Assembly (NCBI GenBank): GCA_016793865.1
Contig: JAEULJ010000009.1
Location: 1 to 64,000 of the forward strand
Reading direction: 5' to 3'
Origin: Altererythrobacter sp.
GTDB lineage: Bacteria > Pseudomonadota > Alphaproteobacteria > Sphingomonadales > Sphingomonadaceae
Length of the DNA: 64,000 nt
A model generated the notes under the pieces. It worked only from the letters and a program-made list of their open reading frames with translations, did not search any database and was not told the DNA's origin. Below, one piece after another: positions 9,402 through 17,547 of the stretch; the stretch's first letter is position 1; each line of letters starts with the position of its first letter. A program made the translations under genes and the position numbers.

Positions 9402-10988
9402 ATGACGCAGCAGCTTCACGACGTTCTCGTAATCGGCTCCGGCGCGGCGGGTCTCACCGCGGCGCTCGCGCTGGCGCAGACCAAGCGCGTGCTGGTGCTG
9501 GCCAAGGGCGGGCTCAGCGAAGGCGCCACCGCCTGGGCGCAGGGCGGGATCGCGGCAGTGCTCGAGGCGGGCGACACTTTCGAGAACCATGTCCGCGACA
9601 CGATGGTCGCGGGCGCGGGCCTCAACGACCGCGAGGTCGTGGAATTCGTCGTCAGCCAGGCACCCGCCTCGATCGAACGGTTGCAGGCGCTGGGCGTGCC
9701 TTTCAACACCGCCAGCGGGGACCTTCACCTTACCCGCGAGGGCGGCCATTCGCACCGCCGCATCGTGCATGTGAACGATGCCACCGGCTGGGCGGTGCAG
9801 GAAGCGCTGCTCAAGGCGGCGAGGGCAAATCCCAACATCACCCTGCTGCCGGGGCAGAGCTGCATCGACCTCGTCACCGGCCGTCACCAGGAGCGTTTCA
9901 GCGGCTCGGGCCGGGTGTGGGGTGCCTATGCGCTGGACGAGGCGAGCGGCAAGGTGGTGGCTCATGTCGCTCGCGCCACCGTGCTGGCCACGGGCGGAGC
10001 GGGGCGCGTCTACCTGTTCAGCACCGCCCCGCGCGGGGCGACGGGCGACGGGATCGCGATGGCCTGGCGCGCCGGGACGCGCGTCTCCAACATGGAGATG
10101 ATGCAGTTCCACCCGACCTGCCTCTACAACCTGGAGGTCAAGAACTTCCTCATAACCGAGGCCGTGCGGGGCGAGGGTGGGCGGCTCATCAACCCGGTGA
10201 CCGGCGAACGCTACATGAGCCGCTACGATCCCGAGCGCATGGAACTGGCCCCGCGCGACGTGGTGGCCCGCGCCAACGACGACCAGATCAAGCGCCACGG
10301 CCTGGATTACGTCCACCTCGACATCAGCCACCAGCCGCCCGCTTTCGTGAAGGAGCATTTCCCGACCATACACGAGAAGCTGCTGGGGCTGGGGATCGAC
10401 ATGACCAAGGAGCCGATCCCGGTGGTGCCCGCGCAGCACTATACCTGCGGGGGCGTGGTGATCGACATGGCCGCGCGCACCGATCTGCCGGGGCTGTGGG
10501 CGGCGGGCGAATGCACCGAGAGCGGGCTGCATGGCGCCAATCGCCTCGCCTCCAACTCGCTGCTGGAATGTTTCGTGTTCGGCGAGGCGGCGGCGCGCGA
10601 CATTCTGGCGGGATGGGACGACCTCGATCCCCCGCCCCCGATCCGCCCGTGGGACGAAAGCCGCGTGACCGATTCCGACGAGGAGGTCGTCATCAAGCAG
10701 AACTGGACCGAGATCAGGCGGTTCATGTGGAACTATGTCGGCATCGTGCGGACCACCAAGCGCCTGCAGCGCGCGGCGCACCGCATCGAGACCCTGGGCC
10801 GCGAGATCGAGGAGTATTACAGCGCCTTTCGCGTCACCACCGATCTGATCGAGCTTCGCAATCTGCACCAGGCCGCCGATCTCATCGTCAGGTCGGCGCT
10901 GAAGCGGCACGAAAGCCGCGGCCTGCACTATACGCTGGATTATCCGCAGACCGACAGCGAAGCGAAGGATACGGTGCTGGCGCCCTGA
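9402..10988 (+). CDS. nadB: L-aspartate oxidase
   Basis: A 528-residue FAD enzyme that oxidises L-aspartate to iminoaspartate, the first step of de novo NAD synthesis with NadA. Seen: the dinucleotide-binding VIGSGAAGLTAAL at about 9-21, WAQGGIA near residue 45, HSHRRIVHV with an active-site His, QFHPTCL at about residue 239, and AAGECTESGLHGANRLASNSLLE, the NadB/SdhA family signature. The size and segments fit NadB rather than SdhA or fumarate reductase, because the SdhA-type FAD-His motif is absent. nadA and nadC are not next to it, so the pathway genes are dispersed here. Confidence 0.95.
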   Translation: MTQQLHDVLVIGSGAAGLTAALALAQTKRVLVLAKGGLSEGATAWAQGGIAAVLEAGDTFENHVRDTMVAGAGLNDREVVEFVVSQAPASIERLQALGVPFNTASGDLHLTREGGHSHRRIVHVNDATGWAVQEALLKAARANPNITLLPGQSCIDLVTGRHQERFSGSGRVWGAYALDEASGKVVAHVARATVLATGGAGRVYLFSTAPRGATGDGIAMAWRAGTRVSNMEMMQFHPTCLYNLEVKNFLITEAVRGEGGRLINPVTGERYMSRYDPERMELAPRDVVARANDDQIKRHGLDYVHLDISHQPPAFVKEHFPTIHEKLLGLGIDMTKEPIPVVPAQHYTCGGVVIDMAARTDLPGLWAAGECTESGLHGANRLASNSLLECFVFGEAAARDILAGWDDLDPPPPIRPWDESRVTDSDEEVVIKQNWTEIRRFMWNYVGIVRTTKRLQRAAHRIETLGREIEEYYSAFRVTTDLIELRNLHQAADLIVRSALKRHESRGLHYTLDYPQTDSEAKDTVLAP

Positions 10989-11000
10989 GCGGCGCCGGGG

Positions 11001-11360
11001 TCAGGCCGCGCGCTTGCCCAGGCGGTCGGGAAGCAGCCGGCCGAAACGGTCGCGCAGGCCCGCGTCATGCAGCATACGCTCGTCAACCGCCGCCAGATGG
11101 CGGAGCGTGGCGATGTCGATTTCGCCCCGGAAGGCCAGGCCGACATGGCCCTGGCGCGCCCAGATCACCCGCGCGCTAACGACAATGCCCTCGCGCAGCT
11201 CGATCTCGATGTCCTCGCCGGTCGTCGCGGCCAGGCCTTCGTCGGCGATCATGCAGCCCAGGCGCGAGATGTTGCGGCAAGGATGCATTCGGCGCTCGCC
11301 GTGCTTTAGCGAGTGAATCTCCGCGTCGCTGGTCAGCCGTCTTGTATTGCGCTCGTCCAT
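11001..11360 (-). CDS. PilZ domain protein
   Basis: A 119-residue stand-alone PilZ protein, a likely c-di-GMP receptor or a degenerate relative. Seen: a basic stretch HGERRMHPCRNISRLGCMI, where an Arg-rich region is followed by NISRLG, the (D/N)xSxxG motif, then alternating beta strands IEIELREGIVVSARVIWARQGHVGLAF. The canonical RxxxR is not perfect, so nucleotide binding is uncertain. The start MDERNTRRL at 11360 was chosen over a longer frame because that fits PilZ proteins. It is convergent with nadB (12 bases apart) and divergent from the hydrolase gene. Confidence 0.75.
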   Translation of the reverse strand: MDERNTRRLTSDAEIHSLKHGERRMHPCRNISRLGCMIADEGLAATTGEDIEIELREGIVVSARVIWARQGHVGLAFRGEIDIATLRHLAAVDERMLHDAGLRDRFGRLLPDRLGKRAA

Positions 11361-11491
11361 ATCCACCGTCCCGATGCCGTCCCCCGCGGCATGATCACCG
11401 CCGGCGCCCGGCCTTGCGGCGGGGTGCCCGCGCGCTACAGTCTCGGTCAGGACCACCTAAGGAATGGTGAATATCCACAGGGGAGCGGGCG

Positions 11492-12397
11492 ATGCCGCAG
11501 ATCGAGGCGAATGGAATTGCCCTGGAATACGAGGATTACGGCGATCCGGCCGCTCCGCCGCTGCTGCTCGTCATGGGGCTGGGCGCGCAGCTGACGCTGT
11601 GGCCGATCGAACTGGTCGAGGCGCTGGCGGCCCGGGGGTTCCGCGTCATCCGCTACGACAACCGCGACATCGGTCTCAGCCACAAGATGGAGGGCGCGCG
11701 GGCGCCCGGGATGATCCGCCACACGCTGATGAAGCGTCTCGGCTTCAATCCGCGCGTGCCCTACACCCTGGCCGACATGGCGGCCGACGCGGTGGGCCTG
11801 CTCGATTCCCTGGGGATCGCCCGCGCCCATGTGGTGGGCGCCAGCATGGGCGGGATGATCGCGCAGCACGCCGCCTTCTCCCATCCCGACCGGGTGCTCA
11901 GCCTCACCTCGATCATGTCCACCACCGGCCATCCGGGCCTGCCGCCGGCACAGAAACAGGCGATCGCGGTGCTGACCCGGCGGCCCGCGAGCATGGAGGA
12001 GGCCGTGCTGGTGGAGCACGGGGTGCTGATCGGCCGCACCATCGGCTCACCCGGCTATCCGCCCGACGAGGCGCGGCTGCGCTCCAACACCACCGCCAAT
12101 GTCCGCCGCTCGATCTATCCCGCGGGAATGCCGCGCCAGCTCGCCGCGATCATCGCCGATGGCAGCCGCCGCGGGCGGCTGGCGCGGGTCAGCGCGCCCA
12201 CGCTGGTGATTCACGGCGATGGCGATCCGCTGGTGCCGGTGGACGGGGGGCGCGATACCGCCGCGCACATTCCCGGCGCGCGGCTCAAGATCATTCCCGG
12301 CATGGGCCACGATCTTCCGCTGGCACTGGTGGATGAGATGGCGGATGCCATCGCCGATCATGCCCGCGCGGCGGCTGCCGCAGGCGCGGCCGGGTAG
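11492..12397 (+). CDS. alpha/beta-fold hydrolase
   Basis: A 301-residue alpha/beta hydrolase. Seen: the oxyanion-side segment LLLVMGLGAQ, the nucleophile elbow GASMGG, VIHGDGDPLVP carrying the acid, and PGMGHDLP with the catalytic His near the C-terminus. A cap of about 80 residues lies between the elbow and the acid. The family includes esterases, haloalkane dehalogenase relatives and proline iminopeptidases; the substrate cannot be read from the sequence. An open frame ahead of it has a start at 11464 in another frame. This gene begins MPQIEANGIALEYE after GGGGAGCGGGCG, a good ribosome site. Confidence 0.88.
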   Translation: MPQIEANGIALEYEDYGDPAAPPLLLVMGLGAQLTLWPIELVEALAARGFRVIRYDNRDIGLSHKMEGARAPGMIRHTLMKRLGFNPRVPYTLADMAADAVGLLDSLGIARAHVVGASMGGMIAQHAAFSHPDRVLSLTSIMSTTGHPGLPPAQKQAIAVLTRRPASMEEAVLVEHGVLIGRTIGSPGYPPDEARLRSNTTANVRRSIYPAGMPRQLAAIIADGSRRGRLARVSAPTLVIHGDGDPLVPVDGGRDTAAHIPGARLKIIPGMGHDLPLALVDEMADAIADHARAAAAAGAAG

Positions 12398-12878
12398 CGC
12401 TTCGGGCTGCTCTCGGCAGCGTGCAACGACCACTTGCGAGCAAGCTTTTTGCGCGCCGCGATTCGATTGATTCAAAGCCCTCGCGGATGGGTTGTGCCCG
12501 CAAAAATTTTTTCACGGATTCGTTTTCCCGCTTGCCTTTGCCCAAGGTCCAGCAATTCCGGCGCGTCGCGGTGTTTGAGATGGGCAATACAGCTTGTCTC
12601 GCTGACCCGAAATAGTGCTGGGGGGCAATCCAGCCCCTTGCGCCGCAAGCGGTGCTGATTCATCATCTAGTGGTTGGTCGCGGGGGGTGATCCACAAGAC
12701 CTAGAGTTTTCGGTCGCGCATCCCCATATTCGGGATGTCCGCGCAACCGGGCGCTCTGTGGGCAAAGGCGGGAAAAGTTTTCGCCAATGCCGGTGCGCCG
12801 AGTGGTAAGGCGGGGTGGCTCGCCGAGTCGAACACATGCGGAACATGGCTTCCGCGAGACAGGGGACGGGCGGGCTCG
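12398..12878. other. 481-base regulatory region upstream of nrdA
   Basis: No gene is supported here. The region contains an AT-richer segment (about 12440-12530) unusual for this GC-rich chromosome, five GANTC sites (12460, 12469, 12517, 12657, 12825), and two candidate NrdR boxes at 12658-12673 and 12692-12707. The stretch 12735-12878 is open in the nrdA frame, but it has no coding character and precedes the better start at 12879. Part of it (about 12790-12835) superficially resembles a serine-tRNA D-arm but forms no tRNA. Confidence 0.6.
12658..12707 (+). promoter_or_regulatory. candidate tandem NrdR boxes upstream of nrdA
   Basis: Two 16-base elements, ATTCATCATCTAGTGG (12658-12673) and CCACAAGACCTAGAGT (12692-12707), match the NrdR consensus ACACWATATATWGTGT at 10 and 11 of 16 positions by my count and share CTAG at positions 10-13. 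NrdR represses ribonucleotide reductase genes when bound to dATP/ATP. The start-to-start distance is 34, slightly off the usual 31-32, which lowers confidence. Confidence 0.5.
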
Positions 12879-14897
12879 ATGATGGATTTCAGGAACGGGG
12901 ACGATGCGGCAATGGAGCTCGAGCTGGAAAGCGGTGCCGAAGCGGCCGAGGCGTCCCGGAAGGCGGTGGCGATGACGGTGCAGGACAAGGGCAGCGATGT
13001 TCTGGCGGATGCCGCCGCGGCGAGCATGGCGCAGGCTGCCAAGGCAATCGCCGGCGCCGCCGCGCGCGGAGACGATTCCGACAGCAAGAAGGTCATGGAC
13101 CGGCGCTTCGCCGTGGCCACCGATCCGGCGCGTGACGCGCTGCTCACCGAATTCGGCAAGGAGACGCTGACCGACCGTTATCTCCTGCCCGGCGAAAGCT
13201 ACCAGGATCTCTTCGCCCGTGTCGCCGATGCCTATGCGGACGATCAGGATCACGCCCAGCGGCTTTACGATTATGTTTCGAAGCTGTGGTTCATGCCGGC
13301 GACCCCGGTGCTGTCCAACGGCGGCACCAATCGCGGCCTCCCGATCTCATGCTATCTCAATTCGGTGTCGGACAGCCTCGACGGCATCGTCGGCACCTGG
13401 AACGAGAATGTGTGGCTGGCCAGCAAGGGCGGCGGCATCGGCACCTATTGGGGCAATGTGCGCGGCATCGGCGAGCCGGTGGGCCTCAACGGCAAGACCA
13501 GCGGCATCATTCCCTTCGTGCGGGTGATGGATTCGCTGACGCTGGCGATCAGCCAGGGCTCGCTGCGGCGCGGTTCGGCGGCCTGCTACCTCGACATCAC
13601 CCACCCCGAGATCGAGGAGTTCCTCGAGATCAGGAAGCCGAGCGGCGATTTCAACCGCAAGGCGCTGAACCTGCACCACGGCGTGCTGGTCACCGATGCC
13701 TTCATGGAGGCGGTCCGCAGCGGAGGCGAGTTCGACCTCCTTTCCCCGCGCGACGGGTCGGTCCGCAAGACGGTGGACGCGCGCAGCCTGTTCCAGAAGC
13801 TGGTCGAGACCCGGCTGGCGACCGGCGAGCCCTATATCGTCTTCTCCGACACGGTGAACCGGACGATGCCCAAGCATCACCGCGAGCTGGGCCTCAAGGT
13901 TTCCACCTCGAACCTGTGCGCCGAAATCACCCTGCCGACCGGCATCGACCACCTCGGCAACGATCGTACCGCGGTGTGCTGTCTCTCCTCGCTCAATCTG
14001 GAAAAGTGGGACGAGTGGGCGGAGGACAAGACCTTCATCGAGGATGTGATGCGCTTCCTCGATAATGTCCTCCAGGACTACATCGACCGCGCACCCGACG
14101 AGATGGCGCGGGCGAAGTACTCCGCCGAGCGCGAGCGTTCGGTCGGCATGGGCGTGATGGGCTTCCATTCCTTCCTCCAGATGAAGGGCATCGGTTTCGA
14201 GAGCCCGATGGCGAAGGTGTGGAACCTGAAGATGTTCAAGCACATTTCCGCCAAGGCCGAGGAAGCTTCGCTGCTTCTCGCACAGGAGCGCGGGCCATGC
14301 CCCGACGCCGCCGAGACGGGCGCGATGGAGCGGTTCTCCTGCAAGATGGCGATCGCGCCGACCGCCAGCATCTCGATCATCTGCGGCGGCACCAGCGCCT
14401 GCATCGAGCCGATCCCGGCCAATATCTACACCCACAAGACGCTGTCGGGCAGCTTCGTGGTCAAGAACCCCTATCTGGAGAAGCTGCTCGAGAAGAAGAG
14501 CAAGAACTCCACCAATGTGTGGAACTCGATCCTGGAGAAGGACGGCAGCGTCCAGCACCTCGACTTCCTCAGCGCCGAGGAGAAGGCGGTCTACAAGACC
14601 AGCTTCGAGATCGACCAGCGCTGGCTGCTGGAGTTCGCGGGCGACCGCGCGCCCTTCATCGACCAGGCGCAGAGCCTCAACCTGTTCATCCCCGCCGATG
14701 TCGACAAGTGGGACCTGATGATGCTGCACTTCCAGGCGTGGGAGAAGGGCATCAAGTCGCTCTACTACCTGCGCTCCAAGAGCGTGCAGCGCGCGGGCTT
14801 CGCCGGCGGGGTGGAAGCGGACAACACCGCCGACGCGCCGGTGATGGAGCTCAGCGCGGCCGAGACCGACTATGAGGAATGCCTGGCCTGCCAGTGA
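12879..14897 (+). CDS. nrdA: ribonucleotide reductase class I, alpha subunit
   Basis: A 672-residue catalytic subunit that reduces ribonucleoside diphosphates to deoxy forms with NrdB. Seen: active-site Cys158 in PISCYLNS, the SNLCAEIT segment giving Asn345, Cys347 (thiyl radical) and Glu349, the CCLSSLNL cysteines at 367-368, and the swinging-arm pair at the C-terminus, ECLACQ (Cys668, Cys671). The N-terminus is a low-complexity Ala/Glu/Asp stretch of about 75 residues, not the 90-residue ATP-cone of E. coli NrdA, so dATP overall inhibition through a cone is not expected. The ATG at 12879 follows GGGGACGGG. nrdB is 640 bases downstream, separated by a terminator and a minus-strand gene. Confidence 0.95.
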   Translation: MMDFRNGDDAAMELELESGAEAAEASRKAVAMTVQDKGSDVLADAAAASMAQAAKAIAGAAARGDDSDSKKVMDRRFAVATDPARDALLTEFGKETLTDRYLLPGESYQDLFARVADAYADDQDHAQRLYDYVSKLWFMPATPVLSNGGTNRGLPISCYLNSVSDSLDGIVGTWNENVWLASKGGGIGTYWGNVRGIGEPVGLNGKTSGIIPFVRVMDSLTLAISQGSLRRGSAACYLDITHPEIEEFLEIRKPSGDFNRKALNLHHGVLVTDAFMEAVRSGGEFDLLSPRDGSVRKTVDARSLFQKLVETRLATGEPYIVFSDTVNRTMPKHHRELGLKVSTSNLCAEITLPTGIDHLGNDRTAVCCLSSLNLEKWDEWAEDKTFIEDVMRFLDNVLQDYIDRAPDEMARAKYSAERERSVGMGVMGFHSFLQMKGIGFESPMAKVWNLKMFKHISAKAEEASLLLAQERGPCPDAAETGAMERFSCKMAIAPTASISIICGGTSACIEPIPANIYTHKTLSGSFVVKNPYLEKLLEKKSKNSTNVWNSILEKDGSVQHLDFLSAEEKAVYKTSFEIDQRWLLEFAGDRAPFIDQAQSLNLFIPADVDKWDLMMLHFQAWEKGIKSLYYLRSKSVQRAGFAGGVEADNTADAPVMELSAAETDYEECLACQ

Positions 14898-14920
14898 GGC
14901 ACGGGCGGACCAGGCAATAG

Positions 14921-14959
14921 AAGCCCCGGCATCGCGACAGCGGCGCCGGGGCTTTCTCT
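14921..14959 (+). terminator. rho-independent terminator after nrdA
   Basis: A perfect 10-base stem, AAGCCCCGGC (14921-14930) with GCCGGGGCTT (14945-14954), has a 14-base loop and is followed by TTTCTCT. It lies 24 bases after the nrdA stop and before the convergent DUF2171 gene, so it should end the nrdA transcript and may also serve the opposite strand. Confidence 0.85.
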
Positions 14960-14977
14960 ATTGCGGCGCCTCGCGGC

Positions 14978-15244
14978 CTACTCGCCCTCCTCTTCCTCGA
15001 ACATCACCGCGTTGGCGCCCGTGGCGCTGAGGCGGACCTTGTCGCCTTCCACCCCGGCGATCAGGCCAACCGAGATATAATGGTGGTGGCCCTGGTGGCG
15101 GCCGGTCGCGCCCTCGATGTCGGCCGAGGAATCCTTCTTCGTCAGCTTGATGCGCTGGCCATCGACATGGTCGACGGTGCCGACATGGACGCCGTCGGCG
15201 CCGATCACTTCCATGTGCTCGCGGATCTGGCTGGTGTCGGTCAT
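14978..15244 (-). CDS. DUF2171 domain protein
   Basis: An 88-residue protein of the DUF2171 family, built on a PRC-barrel-like beta fold. Seen: the N-terminus MTDTSQIREHMEVIGADG, then VGTVDHVDGQRIKLTKKDS, a His-rich HQGHHHYISV and a C-terminal acidic EEEEGE. Members are found in Alphaproteobacteria, often near stress functions; the molecular role is unknown. The start at 15244 is preceded on its strand by CAGGAGATTGCC, a good ribosome site, which rules against the longer frame reaching 15400. It lies between nrdA and nrdB on the opposite strand. Confidence 0.85.
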   Translation of the reverse strand: MTDTSQIREHMEVIGADGVHVGTVDHVDGQRIKLTKKDSSADIEGATGRHQGHHHYISVGLIAGVEGDKVRLSATGANAVMFEEEEGE

Positions 15245-15470
15245 GGCAATCTCCTGCTGAAGTTCATCGGGGAAACGGTGCGAAGGAGGATTTGCTCCCG
15301 CCACCAGTCCTTGTCCAGCCAGCACAAGCGGGCGGGCGAAGCATCCCTGGCCGGTGAGAGAGGGCGTGCCGCGATCGGGCACGGGCTTATCCCCGCCCAA
15401 TAGCGCTCGCCCCGCTTCGCATCGGCCCCTTCGATGGCCTATACGAGTCGTTCGCGCGGGGGCGATCGGA

Positions 15471-15518
15471 ACACCCGATTTTGTTGCCCGAGACCGCCAG
15501 ACCGACTATATCTAGTTA
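15471..15518 (+). promoter_or_regulatory. candidate tandem NrdR boxes upstream of nrdB
   Basis: ACACCCGATTTTGTTG (15471-15486) and CGACTATATCTAGTTA (15503-15518) match the NrdR consensus at 10 and 11 of 16 positions by my count. Their starts are 32 bases apart, the canonical three-turn spacing for cooperative NrdR binding. They lie 22-69 bases ahead of the nrdB ATG, where a repressor would cover the promoter or early leader. Confidence 0.6.
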
Positions 15519-15539
15519 TCCGCCCAGCCGGAGTGCGCC

Positions 15540-16637
15540 ATGTCCCTTCTCGAAGCCCGCAAGACCTACAAGCCTTTCGAATATCCCTGGGCCTATGAGT
15601 TCTGGAAGCGCCAGCAGCAGATCCACTGGATGCCGGAAGAGGTGCCGCTGGGCGAGGATTGCCGCGACTGGGCGCAGAAGATCACCGAGAGCGAGAAGAA
15701 CCTCCTCACCCAGATATTCCGCTTCTTCACCCAGGCCGATGTCGAGGTGCAGAACTGCTATCACGAACAATACGGTCGGGTGTTCAAGCCGACCGAGATC
15801 AAGATGATGCTGGCCGCCTTCTCCAACATGGAGACGGTGCACATCGCGGCCTATTCGCACCTGCTCGACACCATCGGCATGCCCGAGACCGAATACAGCG
15901 CCTTCCTCGAATACGAGGAGATGAAGGACAAGCACGATTTCCTGCAGCAGTTCGGCGTGGATACGGACGAGGATATCGCCCGCACGCTGGCGGTGTTCGG
16001 CGGCTTCACCGAAGGGCTCCAGCTCTTCGCCAGCTTCGCCATGCTGATGAACTTCCCGCGCTTCAACAAGATGAAGGGCATGGGCCAGATCGTGAGCTGG
16101 TCCGTGCGCGACGAGAGCCTGCACTGCGAGGGCATTGTGCGGCTGTTCCACGAATTCGTGCGCGAGCGCGACTGCATGAACAAGGCGCTGCGCGAGGACA
16201 TCACCGACATCTGCCAGAAGACGGTGCGGCTGGAGGACAATTTCATCGACCTCGCCTTCGAGATGGGGCCGGTGCCGGGGATGACGGCGAAGGAGATCAA
16301 GCGCTACATCCGCTACATCGCCGACTGGCGGCTGGGCCAGCTCGGCCTTTCGCCGATCTACATGGTGGAGGACCACCCGCTGCCGTGGCTCGCCCCGCTG
16401 CTCAACGGGGTGGAGCACGCCAATTTCTTCGAAACCCGCGCGACGGAATATTCGAAGGGCGCCACCCGCGGCAACTGGAACGACGTGTGGTCGAGCTTCG
16501 ACAAGCGCCAGGGCGCGAAGGCGAAGGCCGAGGCGGCGAACGAGGCCGGCGGCGCGGGTGACGGCGCGGATGCGGACGTGGGGCCGGGGTTGTTTGACGC
16601 TGGCGGTGCGGGCGCGGGGAGCGTGGCGGCGGAGTGA
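15540..16637 (+). CDS. nrdB: ribonucleotide reductase class I, beta subunit
   Basis: A 365-residue radical-generating subunit. Seen: diiron ligands Asp67 (FTQADVE), Glu98 and His101 (METVHIAAY), Glu158 (FTEGLQL), Glu192 and His195 (DESLHCEG), and the radical Tyr105 four residues after His101. The start MSLLEARKTYKPFEYPW is at 15540 after a CCGGAG ribosome site. There is no N-terminal ATP-cone. The last 40 or so residues are an Ala/Gly/Asp-rich tail containing PGLFDAGG, which replaces the usual NrdA-binding C-terminus seen in enterobacteria. The lower-GC islet begins 3 bases after its stop. Confidence 0.95.
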   Translation: MSLLEARKTYKPFEYPWAYEFWKRQQQIHWMPEEVPLGEDCRDWAQKITESEKNLLTQIFRFFTQADVEVQNCYHEQYGRVFKPTEIKMMLAAFSNMETVHIAAYSHLLDTIGMPETEYSAFLEYEEMKDKHDFLQQFGVDTDEDIARTLAVFGGFTEGLQLFASFAMLMNFPRFNKMKGMGQIVSWSVRDESLHCEGIVRLFHEFVRERDCMNKALREDITDICQKTVRLEDNFIDLAFEMGPVPGMTAKEIKRYIRYIADWRLGQLGLSPIYMVEDHPLPWLAPLLNGVEHANFFETRATEYSKGATRGNWNDVWSSFDKRQGAKAKAEAANEAGGAGDGADADVGPGLFDAGGAGAGSVAAE

Positions 16638-16640
16638 TCC

Positions 16641-17189
16641 TCAGAGCGACAAATTTAGCACCCTATTGGTGAATGCAGCTGCGCTGACACCAAATAGCTT
16701 CGATAGATTAGCAATCAACCCGTCGTCCTCAAGATCCAATGAATCTGGACAGACGCTTCTCATGAGGTCCTCGGGCATTAACACGCAGGCGGCGAACGCA
16801 TTTGCGGATATTTCGACCTTATCGAAACCTCCGGCCGAGATATTGTCTCTTCGAAGCACACCCTTGTCCACGTGGACCGACTTCTTTAACATCGACTGGT
16901 GCATTACATGATGGCCTAACTCATGGGCTATCGTAAATCTTTGTCGATTTGGATGATGCGCCGCGTTGTACACGATGAATTTTGCGCCTTCCTTTATGAA
17001 GGCCATGCCCGACAGATCATCTTCTAATATGGTCGATCTAACTTGGCACCCGTTCAGTGTTGCAAGCTCCTTGATTGGAACAGGCATTGCGGTTTTCGGC
17101 CAACGCTGAAGCACTTCTCGAGCGGCCCGTTCACCGGTCCGACGAGCATTGGAAATTTCCCCAGCACTCATCTCAGGCGCTTTCGACAA
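16641..17189 (-). CDS. ImmA/IrrE family metallo-endopeptidase
   Basis: A 182-residue zinc peptidase of the ImmA/IrrE family. Seen: FTIAHELGHHVMH, the HExxH motif at about 89-93, and VEISANAFAACVLMP with a candidate third ligand Glu126 in the family's ExxANxFA(A)xLLMP block. Family members cleave XRE-type repressors in mobile elements (ImmA/ImmR of ICEBs1) or the DdrO repressor in Deinococcus. The coding sequence overlaps the upstream XRE gene by 17 bases, so the two are translated together. Base composition is near 50% GC, far below neighbours, which points to transfer. Target cleavage of the adjacent XRE protein is inference. Confidence 0.88.
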   Translation of the reverse strand: MSKAPEMSAGEISNARRTGERAAREVLQRWPKTAMPVPIKELATLNGCQVRSTILEDDLSGMAFIKEGAKFIVYNAAHHPNRQRFTIAHELGHHVMHQSMLKKSVHVDKGVLRRDNISAGGFDKVEISANAFAACVLMPEDLMRSVCPDSLDLEDDGLIANLSKLFGVSAAAFTNRVLNLSL

Positions 17190-17544
17190 GTCTGGATAGC
17201 GAATCCATCTCAGTAGAAGTTAGCGTTGAGCCGTGGAAACGAATCTCATTCATCGGACCCTGACGGGAATTTGGTCGAATATCGATCATGAAGAAGTCGC
17301 CCGGCGCACGGACTTCGAGGGCCTGCGCGAGCGCGATGACCTGATGAAGCAGCACGCGCTGTCGCCCCGCCTCGATGTTTGCGATTGATGCCCGGCTAAG
17401 GCCAACGCGCTGTGCCAACGCGTCTTGGCTCAATCCAAGCGAATTACGCTCGGCCACAACGCGTTGTCCGAAAATTTTGTAGATGTTTGCCGGAACCACG
17501 GTGCGAACTAGCGCTCCGAAAAGTTGAATGTCAAGAATCGCCAT
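17173..17544 (-). CDS. XRE family transcriptional regulator
   Basis: A 123-residue protein with a helix-turn-helix of the Cro/cI type at about residues 27-85, including LGLSQDALAQRVGLSRASI and IEAGRQ. The remaining 40 residues have no domain I recognise. It is immediately upstream of and overlaps the ImmA/IrrE gene, the classic repressor-peptidase pair. There is no ribosome site ahead of the ATG at 17544; a promoter that would place the start of transcription on the ATG suggests a leaderless message. A perfect palindrome covers this promoter, consistent with autorepression. Low GC relative to the flanks. Confidence 0.85.
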   Translation of the reverse strand: MAILDIQLFGALVRTVVPANIYKIFGQRVVAERNSLGLSQDALAQRVGLSRASIANIEAGRQRVLLHQVIALAQALEVRAPGDFFMIDIRPNSRQGPMNEIRFHGSTLTSTEMDSLSRLVESA

Positions 17545-17547
17545 TGC

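Noticed and set aside
12785-12835. tRNA-Ser/Leu-like D-arm and GTCGAAC stretch ahead of nrdA
   Set aside because: No acceptor stem, anticodon arm or CCA can be formed; resemblance is limited to a few bases.
16641-17544. XRE plus ImmA considered as a type II toxin-antitoxin pair
   Set aside because: The peptidase has an intact HExxH of the ImmA/IrrE type and no toxin fold; a repressor-protease switch is the better explanation.
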